DNA of 64,000 bases from JBCBJZ01 sp038522635. Its GTDB lineage: Bacteria > Pseudomonadota > Alphaproteobacteria > Rhizobiales > Hyphomicrobiaceae. Within the stretch, counting starts at the first letter, position 1. Each line of letters begins with the position of its first letter. Below are positions 52,680 to 62,124 of this stretch, piece after piece. Location: positions 8,382-72,381 of the forward strand of contig JBCBJZ010000001.1 of assembly GCA_038522635.1 (NCBI GenBank). The letters are read 5' to 3'. Below the pieces are notes generated by a model that was not told where the DNA came from, made no database searches, and saw only the letters and a list, made by a program, of their open reading frames with translations. The translations under genes and the position numbers were made by a program.

Positions 52680-55616
52680 CTATTGGCCGAGCCGTTCTAG
52701 GAGTGCAGGGATGTGCACCTGATCGGCTTTGTAGTTTCCGGTCAGCGCATACATCACGATGTTGATGCCCGTCCGGAAGGCCATTTCCCGTTGCCGCTCG
52801 CCGCCCGGAACAGTTGGGTAAAGCGAGCGCCCGCGATCATCCATGGCCCAGGCGGCGGCGAAGTCGTTTGAGGTGACGAGGATCGAACTGACGCCATCGG
52901 CGCGCCGTGCGCGGCGTACACCAGCGTTGCGTGCGGAAACCTCGACCCAAAGGCGCCCCCCCGACCAACGCCCTGGAAAGTCGCGTAGCAGATAAAACGA
53001 CTTCGTCAGCACGTGGGTTTCGGGGACCGGCTCAAGGCGCGGAATGTCGAGCTTGCCCAACATCCGCTGAAGCGGCGTGCGCGTGGTGCCGCCCAGGTTG
53101 AAGCCCGAGGGTAGCCCGCGGCCGTAATCGCGGGTGTCGAAGATGATCATCCCGCCCTGCTTCATGTAGGCGTCGATCTTCGCGAGCACCGGGTCCGACA
53201 GCGGCTTGGCGGTGGCGAGCACCGGCCAATAGATGATCGGGTACAGCCCGATCTGATCGGTTTCGATGTTGATGCGGGCCGGCGGGCCGGGTTCGACGGC
53301 CGTGCGCCGTTGCAGGTTACGGATGAGACCGTTGAGGCCTTGCTCTGAAATCTGGTCGGTGCCCGCATCGCCCGTGATGACATAGGCGAAGGTAACTTTG
53401 TCGGTGGCGGCGAGCAGGCGCCGGTCAAGCGCGGCGTTGGGGCTCGCATCAGGGCGGCCGGCATTGTCCTGCGCCTGGGCGGTCGCGGGTGCCAGGCTGA
53501 TCGACACTAGGGCGTTCGGGGCGTGCCCGTCCGTGCTCACCTGGCCGAAGGCGCCGACCAGCGTGCCAAGCGCAGCCGCGATCACGACCGCAGCCGCACT
53601 GGAGCGCCGAACGCCGCCGAACAGGCGCGCGCCGCCTTGCAACAACAAAATTGCCAGCGCATCAGCGAGCAGCAGCGCCAGCGCGATGGCCAACATCGTC
53701 GGTTTCAGCGGCACGGTCTCAGCGTCCTTGTAGGCGCGTTGGGCGATCGATGAGGGCAGATCGGGCAAGGGCTTCACTTCCGCTTTGGGGCCGATGACGT
53801 TGAGGGCACGCGGTCGGCCGACGGCGCCATAATAACCTGGCGGATGGGACGCGGACGGCTTGGCTTTCAAGAACGAGGCCGTTGAAAGCGCTTCGGCTGT
53901 GGGCGGCGGGTTGCGCAGCACACCAAAGCCGCTCAACACCTGCAACGGCGGCAGCACGCGATCCCCGTCGGCCGCGTTCTGGCCTTTGGTGTCGAGGCCG
54001 CCACCGCCGGTGCCCGCCGTGCCCAGCTGGCCGAGTGCCGTGATCCGGCGCAGCATATCAACGAACAGGCCGGAGAGGGGCAGGTTCGACCAGTCCGTAT
54101 TGGCCGTAATGTGGAAAAGCACGACCTGACCTTCGCCGATCTGGCGTGCGGTCACGAGCGGCGTGCCATCCTTGAGCCGCGCCCAGATCGAGACCTGCTC
54201 GACCAGTTGCACGGGATCAGCGAGGACCTGACGGTTGATCTTCACTTCGACGGGGGCTTCGAGCCCGGCGAATGGGCTGCCATCGCCGAATTTTGCGAGC
54301 GGCTGGGGTACCGACCACGACAGCGCACCACCCAAACTACGCCCGCCGAGCCTGAGGCCGACCGGGAGCAAACCATCGCCGCCCTTTTCGAGACGCGGTC
54401 CAGCGAACCGCAGCAGGATGCCGCCCTTATCAACCCAGGCGCGTAGGCGGTTGCTGAGGCGGTCGGAAAGGCGCCCGATGTCAGCAAGCATGATGATGCT
54501 CGCGCGCCGCTTCAAAACCTGATCGATGTCCTGGGCGACGTTGGCGCTGCCGGGGGTTACCAGTTCGGCGAAGGGCGCGAGTGCTTTCTCGATATAATAG
54601 GTCGGTGACAGCAGCGGCTGCGCCTGCTCGCGCGAGGCCCCTGAGATGACGCCGACGCGGTGCCATTGGGAGCGCGCATCAAGGAGCGAGACCGCGCCAG
54701 CGGCCCGCTCGCCAACGATCTCAACGCGGGTCACCTGGTTGCGCAGCTCCAGCGGCAAATCGAAGGTGACGCTTGTTGCGCGTTCCCCGGCCGCAAAGCT
54801 GAACGGGATCAGCCCGAGGTTCTGCCCCTTCGCCGAGACAGCCTGCAGCGTCCCCGCCCGCGGCGCACCACCAGCGCGCAAGACATCGCCCACAAGTTTG
54901 CCGCCAGGGCCAAGGCGTCCACGGACCGCCAGCGCTTCGCTTCCCGCGCCGACGTCCATAATGCTGACTTCGCCACCATTGCCGAGCCGGACCAGCGCGT
55001 CAGCGAACGCCGAAGCGCGTTCGGTATGCGCCACGCCGTCGCTCAGCCACAGGACGGCAGCGCCACTGCGCCCCGAAAGCGTGGCGGCGATGGCTTTGAC
55101 GGCGGCCATGCGGTCAGGCGCAAACGGCAGCGGCTCCAGGGCTGCGGCCGTGGAGCGCGCATCGCTCGGGCTTTCGATTTTGAAGCGGACGTTGCGGGCG
55201 AGCGACGCCGTCGGCGCGATCACGATAGGACGTGAAGCCCCCTCCGCTTCGGTGATCAGGCGGTCGATCATGTCGCGCCGTTGCGCCCATTGGCCCGCCG
55301 AGGCCCAGCCGTTGTCCACCACGATCACCACCGGCCCGGAGCCCTTGAGGCCCTGATCCTGGGTTGGATTGAGCAGCGGTTCAGCAAGCGCCAGGATGAG
55401 AAGCGCTGCGGCCAGCATGCGGATCAGCATCAGCCACCAGGGCGTCTTCGAAGGCGTCTTCTCACGGTTTTCAAGGTCCGCGAGGATGCGGGTCGGTGGA
55501 AACGCGATTTGCCGTGGGCGCGGCGGCACCGCGCGCAAAAGCCACCAGATCAGCGGCAGCGCGAGAAGGCCGGCCAACAGCAACGGGTTGAGGAAAGCGA
55601 GAGGACCAAGGCTCAT
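52680..55616 (-). CDS. DUF4159 domain membrane protein with N-terminal BatA-like domain
   Basis: 978 residues; the start overlaps the DUF58 stop (ATGA). The N-terminus (FLNPLLLAGLLALPLIWWLL...RQIAFPPTRIL) is the BatA-type membrane segment. A VWA-like region follows (VVIVVDNGWASAGQWAQRRD), then a central glutamine-amidotransferase-like part, a second membrane segment near residue 640, and the C-terminal DUF4159 domain (ITGDAGTDQISEQGLNGLIR, MIIFDTRDYGRGLPSGFNLG, FRTGINIVMYALTGNYKADQ). The gene is characteristic of alphaproteobacteria and always beside moxR and DUF58. It is probably an aerotolerance-operon-like complex in the envelope; substrate and role are unknown. Confidence 0.85.
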   Translation of the reverse strand: MSLGPLAFLNPLLLAGLLALPLIWWLLRAVPPRPRQIAFPPTRILADLENREKTPSKTPWWLMLIRMLAAALLILALAEPLLNPTQDQGLKGSGPVVIVVDNGWASAGQWAQRRDMIDRLITEAEGASRPIVIAPTASLARNVRFKIESPSDARSTAAALEPLPFAPDRMAAVKAIAATLSGRSGAAVLWLSDGVAHTERASAFADALVRLGNGGEVSIMDVGAGSEALAVRGRLGPGGKLVGDVLRAGGAPRAGTLQAVSAKGQNLGLIPFSFAAGERATSVTFDLPLELRNQVTRVEIVGERAAGAVSLLDARSQWHRVGVISGASREQAQPLLSPTYYIEKALAPFAELVTPGSANVAQDIDQVLKRRASIIMLADIGRLSDRLSNRLRAWVDKGGILLRFAGPRLEKGGDGLLPVGLRLGGRSLGGALSWSVPQPLAKFGDGSPFAGLEAPVEVKINRQVLADPVQLVEQVSIWARLKDGTPLVTARQIGEGQVVLFHITANTDWSNLPLSGLFVDMLRRITALGQLGTAGTGGGGLDTKGQNAADGDRVLPPLQVLSGFGVLRNPPPTAEALSTASFLKAKPSASHPPGYYGAVGRPRALNVIGPKAEVKPLPDLPSSIAQRAYKDAETVPLKPTMLAIALALLLADALAILLLQGGARLFGGVRRSSAAAVVIAAALGTLVGAFGQVSTDGHAPNALVSISLAPATAQAQDNAGRPDASPNAALDRRLLAATDKVTFAYVITGDAGTDQISEQGLNGLIRNLQRRTAVEPGPPARINIETDQIGLYPIIYWPVLATAKPLSDPVLAKIDAYMKQGGMIIFDTRDYGRGLPSGFNLGGTTRTPLQRMLGKLDIPRLEPVPETHVLTKSFYLLRDFPGRWSGGRLWVEVSARNAGVRRARRADGVSSILVTSNDFAAAWAMDDRGRSLYPTVPGGERQREMAFRTGINIVMYALTGNYKADQVHIPALLERLGQ

Positions 55617-56650
55617 GGCGTTTCCTGTTGTGCATCGGGCCGGCGGGATCTGGGCCCGCCAGGACCGCTTTTGCCGGTGCTAGTCTCGCTCACACTGGAC
55701 GCGCCCTGCCACCGGTAATCGCCCTGTTGGCCCTGCAGCCGCATGATCAGCGTCAGCAACGGCTCCGTCGCCGGCCGGTCGGTGTGGTGCACCAGGAACG
55801 ACCAGCCAAACCGCTTTGCCAGTTCGCTCAGGCCCGCGCGATGGGCCGTGAACTTGCGTTGGTAGGCATCGCGGATGCTCTCGGTACGGTCCGCCACCCA
55901 CCGCAGACCGCCTTCGGCCGCGATGAACTCCGCGCGGCCCTCGTAGGGAAGCGTTTCTTCGGCCGGGTCGAGCACCTGCACGAGATGGCCGCTGACGCCG
56001 TCGGAGGCCAAGTCCCGCAAGCGAGCTTCGATCTCGTCGAGCGGGTCGAGAAAGTCGGAAAACAGGATGGTGCCTGAAAAGCGGCTGAGCCGTGTCGACG
56101 GTGGCAGACTTTCGGTCAGCGTTGGATGATCAGCATGGGTGGCAAGCGTCTCGGCCAGGCGCGTGGTGGTGGTGCGTCCTGCTGACGGCTTGGTCAGCCC
56201 CAGGAGCGCGATGCGTTCACCGCCTTTGACGAGCAACTCGCCGATCGCCAGCATGAGCACAACAGCGCGGTCACGCTTCAACGTCGAAGACAGGTGGCTG
56301 CGGAAAACCATCGAGGCGGAAAGGTCCGGCCACAGCCATACGGTGTGGGCGGCCTCCCACTCGCGCTCGCGCACGAACAGCTGATCGGAACTGGCGGAGC
56401 GTCGCCAGTCGATCTGCTGTGCGGTGTCGTTGGTTTCGAAGTGCCGGAACTGCCAGAAGGTCTCGCCCGGACCCGCCCGCTTGCGACCATGGATGCCGTG
56501 CGCGACCGTGTTGGTGATGCGGGCCGCCTCTAGCAGCAGGTCGGGCAGGTGGTCCGCGAGGCCATGCGCCTCGCTCTGCAGATCGAACGCGTTTTGCGCA
56601 GCGTCGATCCCGTCGCCTCTGCGCTTGTCCGCACCATCACGCGCCGCCAA
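55613..56650 (-). CDS. DUF58 domain protein of the MoxR cluster
   Basis: 345 residues if started at the TTG at 56650, which follows GGAG by seven bases and begins just after the moxR stop. A GTG at 56713 overlapping moxR would add 21 residues but has no ribosome-binding site. DUF58 features: GRKRAGPGETFWQFRHFETND, IDWRRSASSDQLFVREREWE (the core DW.....L.VR..E motif) and VWLWPDLSASM, a degenerate VWA metal-site-like motif. DUF58 proteins act with MoxR AAA+ ATPases as chaperone/adaptor pairs. Its stop overlaps the DUF4159 gene. Confidence 0.88.
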   Translation of the reverse strand: MAARDGADKRRGDGIDAAQNAFDLQSEAHGLADHLPDLLLEAARITNTVAHGIHGRKRAGPGETFWQFRHFETNDTAQQIDWRRSASSDQLFVREREWEAAHTVWLWPDLSASMVFRSHLSSTLKRDRAVVLMLAIGELLVKGGERIALLGLTKPSAGRTTTTRLAETLATHADHPTLTESLPPSTRLSRFSGTILFSDFLDPLDEIEARLRDLASDGVSGHLVQVLDPAEETLPYEGRAEFIAAEGGLRWVADRTESIRDAYQRKFTAHRAGLSELAKRFGWSFLVHHTDRPATEPLLTLIMRLQGQQGDYRWQGASSVSETSTGKSGPGGPRSRRPDAQQETP

Positions 56651-56654
56651 CCCG

Positions 56655-57701
56655 TTACTCCAGCCCTGCGCACAAGCGCTTGATGATGGATGAGATGTGT
56701 TCGCCTTCCGCACGGGCGGAGAACGTCAGCGCCATGCGGTGCTTCAGCACCGGCTCAGCGAGCGCGATCACGTCGTCGATCGAAGGCGCGAGGCGACCGT
56801 CAATGAGCGCTTTGGCGCGGACGGCCAGCATCAGGGCCTGACTGGCGCGCGGGCCAGGCCCCCAGGCCACGAGACGATCCGTTTCTGCGTTCGCACCTGT
56901 GCCAGGCCGTGATGAACGTACCAGCTGCAGGATCGCTTCAACAACCTTGTCGGGTACCGGGATCTGCCGGACGAGGCGCTGGATCGCCATCAACTCCGGG
57001 CCTGAAAGGATCGGTTCGAGCGACTGCGCCGCCGTTCCTGTGGTCGAAAACAGCATGCGCCGTTCGGCCGCCAGGTCCGGGTAGGTCACGTCAACCTGCA
57101 ACAAAAAGCGGTCAAGCTGCGCTTCAGGCAGCGGATAGGTGCCCTCTTGCTCCAGAGGGTTTTGCGTCGCCAGCACGTGAAACGGTTGGGGGATGTCATG
57201 GCGCTGGCCGGCGACGGTCACGTGGTGCTCCTGCATCGCCTGCAGCAGCGCTGACTGCGTCTTAGGGCTCGCGCGGTTGATCTCGTCCGCCATCAAAAGC
57301 TGCGTGAAGATCGGGCCCTTGATGAAGCGGAAGCTGCGGCGTGCACCTGCCGACCCATCGTCCTCCAAAACCTCCGAGCCGATGATATCGGAAGGCATTA
57401 GGTCGGGTGTGAACTGGATGCGCTTTGCGTTCAGCCCGAGGACCGTCCCGAGGGTCTCAACGAGCAGCGTTTTTGCCAAACCAGGCACGCCGATCAGCAG
57501 CGCGTGGCCGCCCGACAGCACGGTGATCAACGTTTGCTCGATCACTTGGTCCTGGCCGAAAATGACGGAGCCGGCCGCCTTGTGCACGCGCTGCACGCGC
57601 TCACCAGCCGCTTCGATCTTCGCCACGATGTCGTCTTGGTCAGTGCCGTGCTCGGCGGCCAGGACGCTCTCGTCGGTAAGGGTATCCATGGGGACGATCA
57701 T
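56655..57701 (-). CDS. MoxR family AAA+ ATPase
   Basis: 348 residues, GAGGTCA leader before the ATG. Walker A GVPGLAKT (71-78), Walker B LLMADEINRA, sensor 1 VLATQNPLEQEGTYPLPEAQ and the arginine finger in DRFLLQVDV are visible. MoxR ATPases remodel or mature partner proteins carrying VWA domains; the next three genes encode such partners. First gene of this operon, with its promoter in the divergent region 57702-58028. Confidence 0.93.
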   Translation of the reverse strand: MIVPMDTLTDESVLAAEHGTDQDDIVAKIEAAGERVQRVHKAAGSVIFGQDQVIEQTLITVLSGGHALLIGVPGLAKTLLVETLGTVLGLNAKRIQFTPDLMPSDIIGSEVLEDDGSAGARRSFRFIKGPIFTQLLMADEINRASPKTQSALLQAMQEHHVTVAGQRHDIPQPFHVLATQNPLEQEGTYPLPEAQLDRFLLQVDVTYPDLAAERRMLFSTTGTAAQSLEPILSGPELMAIQRLVRQIPVPDKVVEAILQLVRSSRPGTGANAETDRLVAWGPGPRASQALMLAVRAKALIDGRLAPSIDDVIALAEPVLKHRMALTFSARAEGEHISSIIKRLCAGLE

Positions 57702-58028
57702 TGACCTCTTCGTGTGCGGGGCTCAGCGCAGCCATGCCGCAGGTGGACCGTTTGCGGGCGCGGTGCACCATAACCGATCCGCCTGTTTCGACGCGAACCA
57801 TCTCTACACAGCAGCGGTTGCGGTGTTCGCCGCCACGTTCTGGGTGCTCCACAGTGCGGGAGAAAGCCCCGGCGGCCTCTCAATACACGCCGCTCATCCT
57901 GAAGCAGTTTAACCGGGGGCATGGGCGGCACACGTTAAAGTTCAGTCATGGTGACCAACCTTACGCGATGCTGATGCACCACTGGTCACAAGCGGCGACA
58001 ACCCAGCGTTCGGCAAAGGAGAGAACCC
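57702..58028. other. Divergent region between moxR and the GTG-start gene
   Basis: About 330 bases, promoter region for both directions. No consensus promoter, terminator or known RNA motif stands out. It ends in AAAGGAGAGAACCC, the ribosome-binding site of the next gene. Confidence 0.4.
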
Positions 58029-58460
58029 GTGTCGATCCATTATTTCCTCTATCTGAACACGCCGCGCTCACCCACCGCTGTGCTTGAACAGGTGGAGGAC
58101 CATCTTGCGCGCGCGTTGGGCCTCTCGAGGGCTAATGGTGCTGGTTCCACGGCCGAAATGGAGGGGCTGTGGATCAGCGCGCGTGCCGTCGAGCCGCCTG
58201 TGACGCAGATGATCGTTGAGGAGCACGGGGTTCACCCAACCGTGAGCGTATCGATGCGGCTCGACAAAGAGCGGCTGGCGCTTGCGCAAGACAACGTGGT
58301 GAGCCTGCTTGCGGTCTTCGTTCACGAAGACACGTGTGATCTGGTGTTGTTGCGCGATAGCAGCGACGAGGCGGTGTATCGTCGGGTGAGCGGTGTGGCG
58401 CATGTCGGTGAGAGCCCGCTGTGGCATGTGCCTGAGCGGCGCGCGCGTGTCGAAACCTGA
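58029..58460 (+). CDS. Hypothetical protein, possibly SitI3-like
   Basis: 143 residues starting at GTG, supported by AAAGGAG nine bases upstream. A soluble alpha/beta-looking protein: MSIHYFLYLNTPRSPTAVLE, then VSVSMRLDKERLALAQDNVV and EDTCDLVLLRDSSDEAVYRR. The opening and length remind me weakly of the SitI3 family (immunity-like proteins first named in Myxococcus), but I cannot confirm this. No toxin gene lies beside it. Downstream 58461-58670 holds no gene. Codon use looks native. Confidence 0.6.
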   Translation: MSIHYFLYLNTPRSPTAVLEQVEDHLARALGLSRANGAGSTAEMEGLWISARAVEPPVTQMIVEEHGVHPTVSVSMRLDKERLALAQDNVVSLLAVFVHEDTCDLVLLRDSSDEAVYRRVSGVAHVGESPLWHVPERRARVET

Positions 58461-58670
58461 GGCTTGCTGCTCGCATCGTGTGCGTTCGCGGCCGGGCTGC
58501 AGGAGGCCTGTGGCAGACCATCTGGGCTGGCAGCGCTGCCGCTCACCCTTGCCGATGCCGCTTGCCGATGTGTTGTCGGGCGGTGTTTAACCAAACCCAA
58601 ACACGTCCGTTGGCGGGGCTCAGCCGTAGTTGACCACTGTCCATGCCAGACGATCATCAAGAGGTGGCTT

Positions 58671-59306
58671 ATGACGAACGGCGCGCGGATCGCCGGCCTT
58701 GAAGAACTCTTGAAGCGGCGCAGCGGCAAGGGCCCGCCGCCAGTTGACCGTTGGGACCCGCCCTATTGCGGCGATATCGGCATGGCGATCGATCGCGATG
58801 GCACATGGCGCTATCAGGGGAGCCCGATCGGCCGCAAACACCTGGTCAAGCTGTTCTCGTCGGTGCTGCGGTGTGATCCCGATGGCCGCCACTACCTGGT
58901 GACGCCGGTTGAAAAGGTGGACGTGGCGGTGGCCGACGCGCCTTTCCTGGCGGTCGAGATGGAGCGTCAGGGCGAGGGCCGTAACCAAGTGCTCATCTTT
59001 CGCACCAACGTCGATGATGTGGTGCGTTGCGGTGCGGATCACGCGTTGACCTTCAAACAGGAGGAAGGCAGCGGCGGCTTGAAACCGTATCTTCGCGTGC
59101 GCGGGCGTCTGGAAGCGCTTGTCACCCGGGCGCTCTATTACGATCTGGTCGAGCTTGCGGTGCCGCACGGTGATGCGGGCGCGCCTCTCGATGCGGGCGC
59201 TGTTGGGGGCGAGGACGGTGCGCCTTTAGGGATTTGGAGCGACGGCAAGCTGTTTCCCCTGACCCCACGCGTGACCGTCGCCAGTGAAGCGAGCGCACAA
59301 CCTTGA
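58671..59306 (+). CDS. DUF1285 domain protein
   Basis: 211 residues, from the ATG at 58671 after AAGAGGTGG. Matches DUF1285: PPVDRWDPPYCGDIGMAIDR (near residue 25), WRYQGSPIGRKHLVKLFSSV, YLVTPVEKVDVAVADAPF, and near the end TRALYYDLVELAV. Its role is unknown. It is the first gene of a co-directional block with the NUDIX hydrolase, DUF6111 and CCA transferase that is a conserved core arrangement in Hyphomicrobiales. Its stop overlaps the next start (TTGA). Confidence 0.9.
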   Translation: MTNGARIAGLEELLKRRSGKGPPPVDRWDPPYCGDIGMAIDRDGTWRYQGSPIGRKHLVKLFSSVLRCDPDGRHYLVTPVEKVDVAVADAPFLAVEMERQGEGRNQVLIFRTNVDDVVRCGADHALTFKQEEGSGGLKPYLRVRGRLEALVTRALYYDLVELAVPHGDAGAPLDAGAVGGEDGAPLGIWSDGKLFPLTPRVTVASEASAQP

Positions 59307-60055
59307 ACGGCGAAGAGCGCGTGCCCGACGCTGCGGTAACGTCACGCTCGACCGGCAGCGCGCTGCCGCCGGTGGAGGCTTGGGATGCGGTCGACTTACG
59401 CGGCGTGGCGGCGACGGCGCTGTTGCGCGAGCCTGTACGCCTGCCACCAGGCGCTGCGGCGCGCATCCTTGATCCCGACCCCGATCAACGTGTGGTGCCG
59501 GTGCGCTCCGATTGGGATCTCGAACCGCTTAACGCTGAACGCGGCAACACGTATCGCGCGCGCGACCCGAGAGCCGCAGCCGTGCTTGTTGGCATCGTGA
59601 ACCGCGCGCCGCTCACGCTTCTTTTGACCGCGCGCGCTGTTACGCTCAAATCTCATCCAGGGCAGATCGCGTTTCCCGGCGGCAAGCTCGACGCGGGCGA
59701 AACGGCCATGCAGGCCGCGCTGCGCGAAGCTGACGAAGAGGTTGGCCTTGCGCACACGCAGATCGAGCCGCTGGGCTATCTTGAGGGTTATCTGACCGGA
59801 ACGGGCTTCCATATCTCGCCGTTGGTGGCGCTGATTGAGCCACCCTTGGCGCTCAAGCTCGATCCGCGTGAGGTGGCCGACGCTTTCGAAGTTCCGCTGG
59901 CCTTCGTCATGGACCGTGCCAACCACCAGCGTCACACGCGTGTTTGGAAAGGGCGCGAACGTCAGTATTACGCGATGGACCACGGCGCGCGTCACATCTG
60001 GGGCGCGACGGCGGGCATCATCCGTAATCTTACCGAAAGGCTGCTTCCGCGATGA
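59303..60055 (+). CDS. NUDIX hydrolase, CoA pyrophosphatase type
   Basis: 250 residues starting at a TTG overlapping the DUF1285 stop; no in-frame ATG is available before the NUDIX domain. The NUDIX box GGKLDAGETAMQAALREADE followed by EVGL fits G-x5-E-x7-R-E-U-x-E-E. The CoA-hydrolase motif LLTARAVTLKSHPGQIAFPGG (20 of its residues precede the box) marks the CoA/acyl-CoA diphosphatase group, which splits CoA into phosphopantetheine and 3',5'-ADP. The first ~60 residues are divergent. It ends by overlapping DUF6111 (ATGA). Confidence 0.9.
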   Translation: MNGEERVPDAAVTSRSTGSALPPVEAWDAVDLRGVAATALLREPVRLPPGAAARILDPDPDQRVVPVRSDWDLEPLNAERGNTYRARDPRAAAVLVGIVNRAPLTLLLTARAVTLKSHPGQIAFPGGKLDAGETAMQAALREADEEVGLAHTQIEPLGYLEGYLTGTGFHISPLVALIEPPLALKLDPREVADAFEVPLAFVMDRANHQRHTRVWKGRERQYYAMDHGARHIWGATAGIIRNLTERLLPR

Positions 60056-60330
60056 TCCGTATCGTCATCGAAAACGTGCTGCTGTTCCTGCTGCCGGCCG
60101 CCATCTATTTCGGCTACGTCTACCTGCGCTACAACGACAAGCCCGACAAAGTGGCGAGCGCCTGGGATGAAGCGCCGTTGTTCGCGCTGGCCGGCGCGGG
60201 GATCGCGATGATTGCCGCTTTCCTGGTTGTGTTTGGCTCATTCACAGAGACCGGCAAACCTGGTGATCGCTACACGCCGCCAGTTTTGAAAGACGGCAAG
60301 ATCCAACCGGGCCGGCTGAATGATCCGTGA
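60052..60330 (+). CDS. DUF6111 family small membrane protein
   Basis: 92 residues, two membrane helices (VLLFLLPAAIYFGYVYLR and ALAGAGIAMIAAFLVVFGSF), then a conserved polar C-terminus (PGDRYTPPVLKDGKIQPGRL). A small inner-membrane protein of unknown function, typically found between the NUDIX and CCA genes in alphaproteobacteria, as here. Overlaps both neighbours. Confidence 0.88.
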   Translation: MIRIVIENVLLFLLPAAIYFGYVYLRYNDKPDKVASAWDEAPLFALAGAGIAMIAAFLVVFGSFTETGKPGDRYTPPVLKDGKIQPGRLNDP

Positions 60331-61730
60331 TGGCCGATCCTCCGCACGATCTGGGCGAACAGGGCGGCGCAACGCGCCCTGAGGGCGCCAAGGTGGGCGC
60401 TGACGACCCACGCCGCCGGCTTGAGGCTGACTGGCTCCACGATGACGCGCTGCAGGCGGTCTTCGCTTGTTTGGAGCGGGCCGGAGGCGAGGTGCGTGCG
60501 GTGGGCGGCTGCGTGCGCGATGGCCTGTTGGCGCGCCCGGTCCACGATGTCGACCTTGCGACCACCTTGAAGCCGCGCGCGGTCATGGCGGCCGCCCGTG
60601 CATCGGGCTTGAGCGCGGTTGCGACCGGGATCGACCACGGTACCGTCACTCTCGTCAGCGCGCGTCGCGCGTTCGAGGTCACCACGCTGCGCCGGGATGT
60701 GGAAACCGATGGGCGCCATGCGAAGGTCGCCTTCACCACCGATTGGGCGTCCGACGCGCGCCGGCGCGATTTCACGATGAACGCGCTTTACGCCGCAGCC
60801 GATGGGACGGTTCACGATCCGTTGGGGGGGCTGTCCGATCTTGAGGCGGCGCGCGTGGTGTTCATCGGGGACGCGCGTGAGCGTTTGCACGAAGATGTGC
60901 TGCGGCTTCTGCGGTTCTTTCGCTTCAGCGCGTCGCACGGGCGCGGCGCAATCGACCCGGATGGGCTTGCCGCCTGCAACGACATGCGGGCCGGTTTGCG
61001 GCGCCTTTCGGCGGAACGCGTGCGCAGCGAGTTGCTGAAGCTGCTCGTGGCGCCATCGGTGCTGCCGGTGGTGCGCACGATGTTCGATCATGGCTATTGG
61101 CCGGGCCTGCTGGGCGCCGTACCGGACGTGGGGCGCTTCGCCCGGTTGATCGCGCGTGAAGCGACCACCGATGTGCCGGCCGATGCGCCCCTGCGGCTTG
61201 GTGCACTGGCCGTGCTGACCCGGGACGAGCATGCCGCGTTGCAAGCGCGGCTGCGCCTATCGAATGCCGCGATCGCTGCACTCGCCAGCGCGCGATGGGA
61301 TGATCGCCCGCCGTTTTCGGGGAACGTGTCGCCGGGGCGAGCGCCATCGCCGCGCGACGTCAAGCGGCTCGTCTACCGCGTGGGTAACGCCGATGCGATG
61401 CGCGCGCTGTTGGCGGCCTGGGCAAAGGCGCAGGCAGCGGGCGATGACGAAGCGAACGCGACAACCGGGACCGGCGCGCAGGACCATCACGCAGCCCTAA
61501 CGTTGGCGCGTGCATGGACGTCGCCCGCCTTCCCGATCACCGGAGCTGATGTGATCGATGCCGGTGTGCCGCCCGGGCGCGAGGTCGGCGCCGTTCTAGC
61601 AGCGCTTGAGACCACGTGGCTTGATGAGGATTTTGAGCCAGATCGCACGGCTCTCCTCGCCCGGATGCCGGCGTTGATCGCCACGCTCGATGCAACCGGT
61701 GGCTCAGAAACAGCCAAGCAGCAGCCATGA
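60330..61730 (+). CDS. CCA tRNA nucleotidyltransferase (poly-A-polymerase-like class II)
   Basis: 466 residues from the ATG at 60330, sharing one base with the DUF6111 stop (TGATG); a GTG three bases earlier is equally possible. It adds or repairs the CCA end of tRNAs. Nucleotidyltransferase core: AVGGCVRDGLL (~58-68) and HDVDLA, with the catalytic Asp pair (~73-75); RRRDFTMNALY and RLHEDVLRLLRFFRFSASHG follow. The C-terminal half has the helical tRNA-binding region and a linker insert (~395-430). Confidence 0.92.
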   Translation: MADPPHDLGEQGGATRPEGAKVGADDPRRRLEADWLHDDALQAVFACLERAGGEVRAVGGCVRDGLLARPVHDVDLATTLKPRAVMAAARASGLSAVATGIDHGTVTLVSARRAFEVTTLRRDVETDGRHAKVAFTTDWASDARRRDFTMNALYAAADGTVHDPLGGLSDLEAARVVFIGDARERLHEDVLRLLRFFRFSASHGRGAIDPDGLAACNDMRAGLRRLSAERVRSELLKLLVAPSVLPVVRTMFDHGYWPGLLGAVPDVGRFARLIAREATTDVPADAPLRLGALAVLTRDEHAALQARLRLSNAAIAALASARWDDRPPFSGNVSPGRAPSPRDVKRLVYRVGNADAMRALLAAWAKAQAAGDDEANATTGTGAQDHHAALTLARAWTSPAFPITGADVIDAGVPPGREVGAVLAALETTWLDEDFEPDRTALLARMPALIATLDATGGSETAKQQP

Positions 61731-61747
61731 AGCTAAAGTGCTAGCAA

Positions 61748-61769
61748 ATTGTTTCCGAACAATATTTTT
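61748..61769 (+). terminator. Weak AT-rich terminator after the CCA gene
   Basis: ATTGTT, loop TCCG, AACAAT, then ATTTTT. A short, AT-rich stem followed by a T-tract, 18 bases after the stop. In so GC-rich a context it stands out, though the stem is weak. Confidence 0.45.
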
Positions 61770-61827
61770 GGGTCGTCAGTGATTCTCGCGTAGCCTCAAG
61801 ACCGGTTTGAGCGAGAGGAGTTGACGC

Positions 61828-62124
61828 ATGCCACCATCCGACGCCGCGACACCACGGACCGATGCCGCCTTCGATGCGCAATTGCAAGGCTACAGCCTGA
61901 CGACGGCTGAAATCCTGTACCGCATGCCTGACCATCAGGCGCTGCTGCAGACGTTTGTCTGGCAGGACTACGATATGCATCCCCGGTTTCCGAAGTTGAC
62001 GTCGTTTCTGGATTTTTGGCGGGAGAACCTCGATGGCCCGTTGTACCGGATCCGGGTCGCGCACCGGGGCTTGATCAAGCCGCAGGATTTCGTGGTGCAG
62101 GATGGCGCCTGGCTGCTGAATTAG
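61828..62124 (+). CDS. usg: Usg family protein
   Basis: 98 residues, with AGGAG eight bases before the ATG. Usg core: LQGYSLTTAEILYRMPDHQ, LLQTFVWQDYDMHPRFPKL, FLDFWRENLDGPLYRIRVAH. The family is restricted mainly to alphaproteobacteria; its role is unknown. The TAG stop lies at the left end of degraded repeat copy F, which may have replaced the original end of the gene. Confidence 0.9.
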   Translation: MPPSDAATPRTDAAFDAQLQGYSLTTAEILYRMPDHQALLQTFVWQDYDMHPRFPKLTSFLDFWRENLDGPLYRIRVAHRGLIKPQDFVVQDGAWLLN

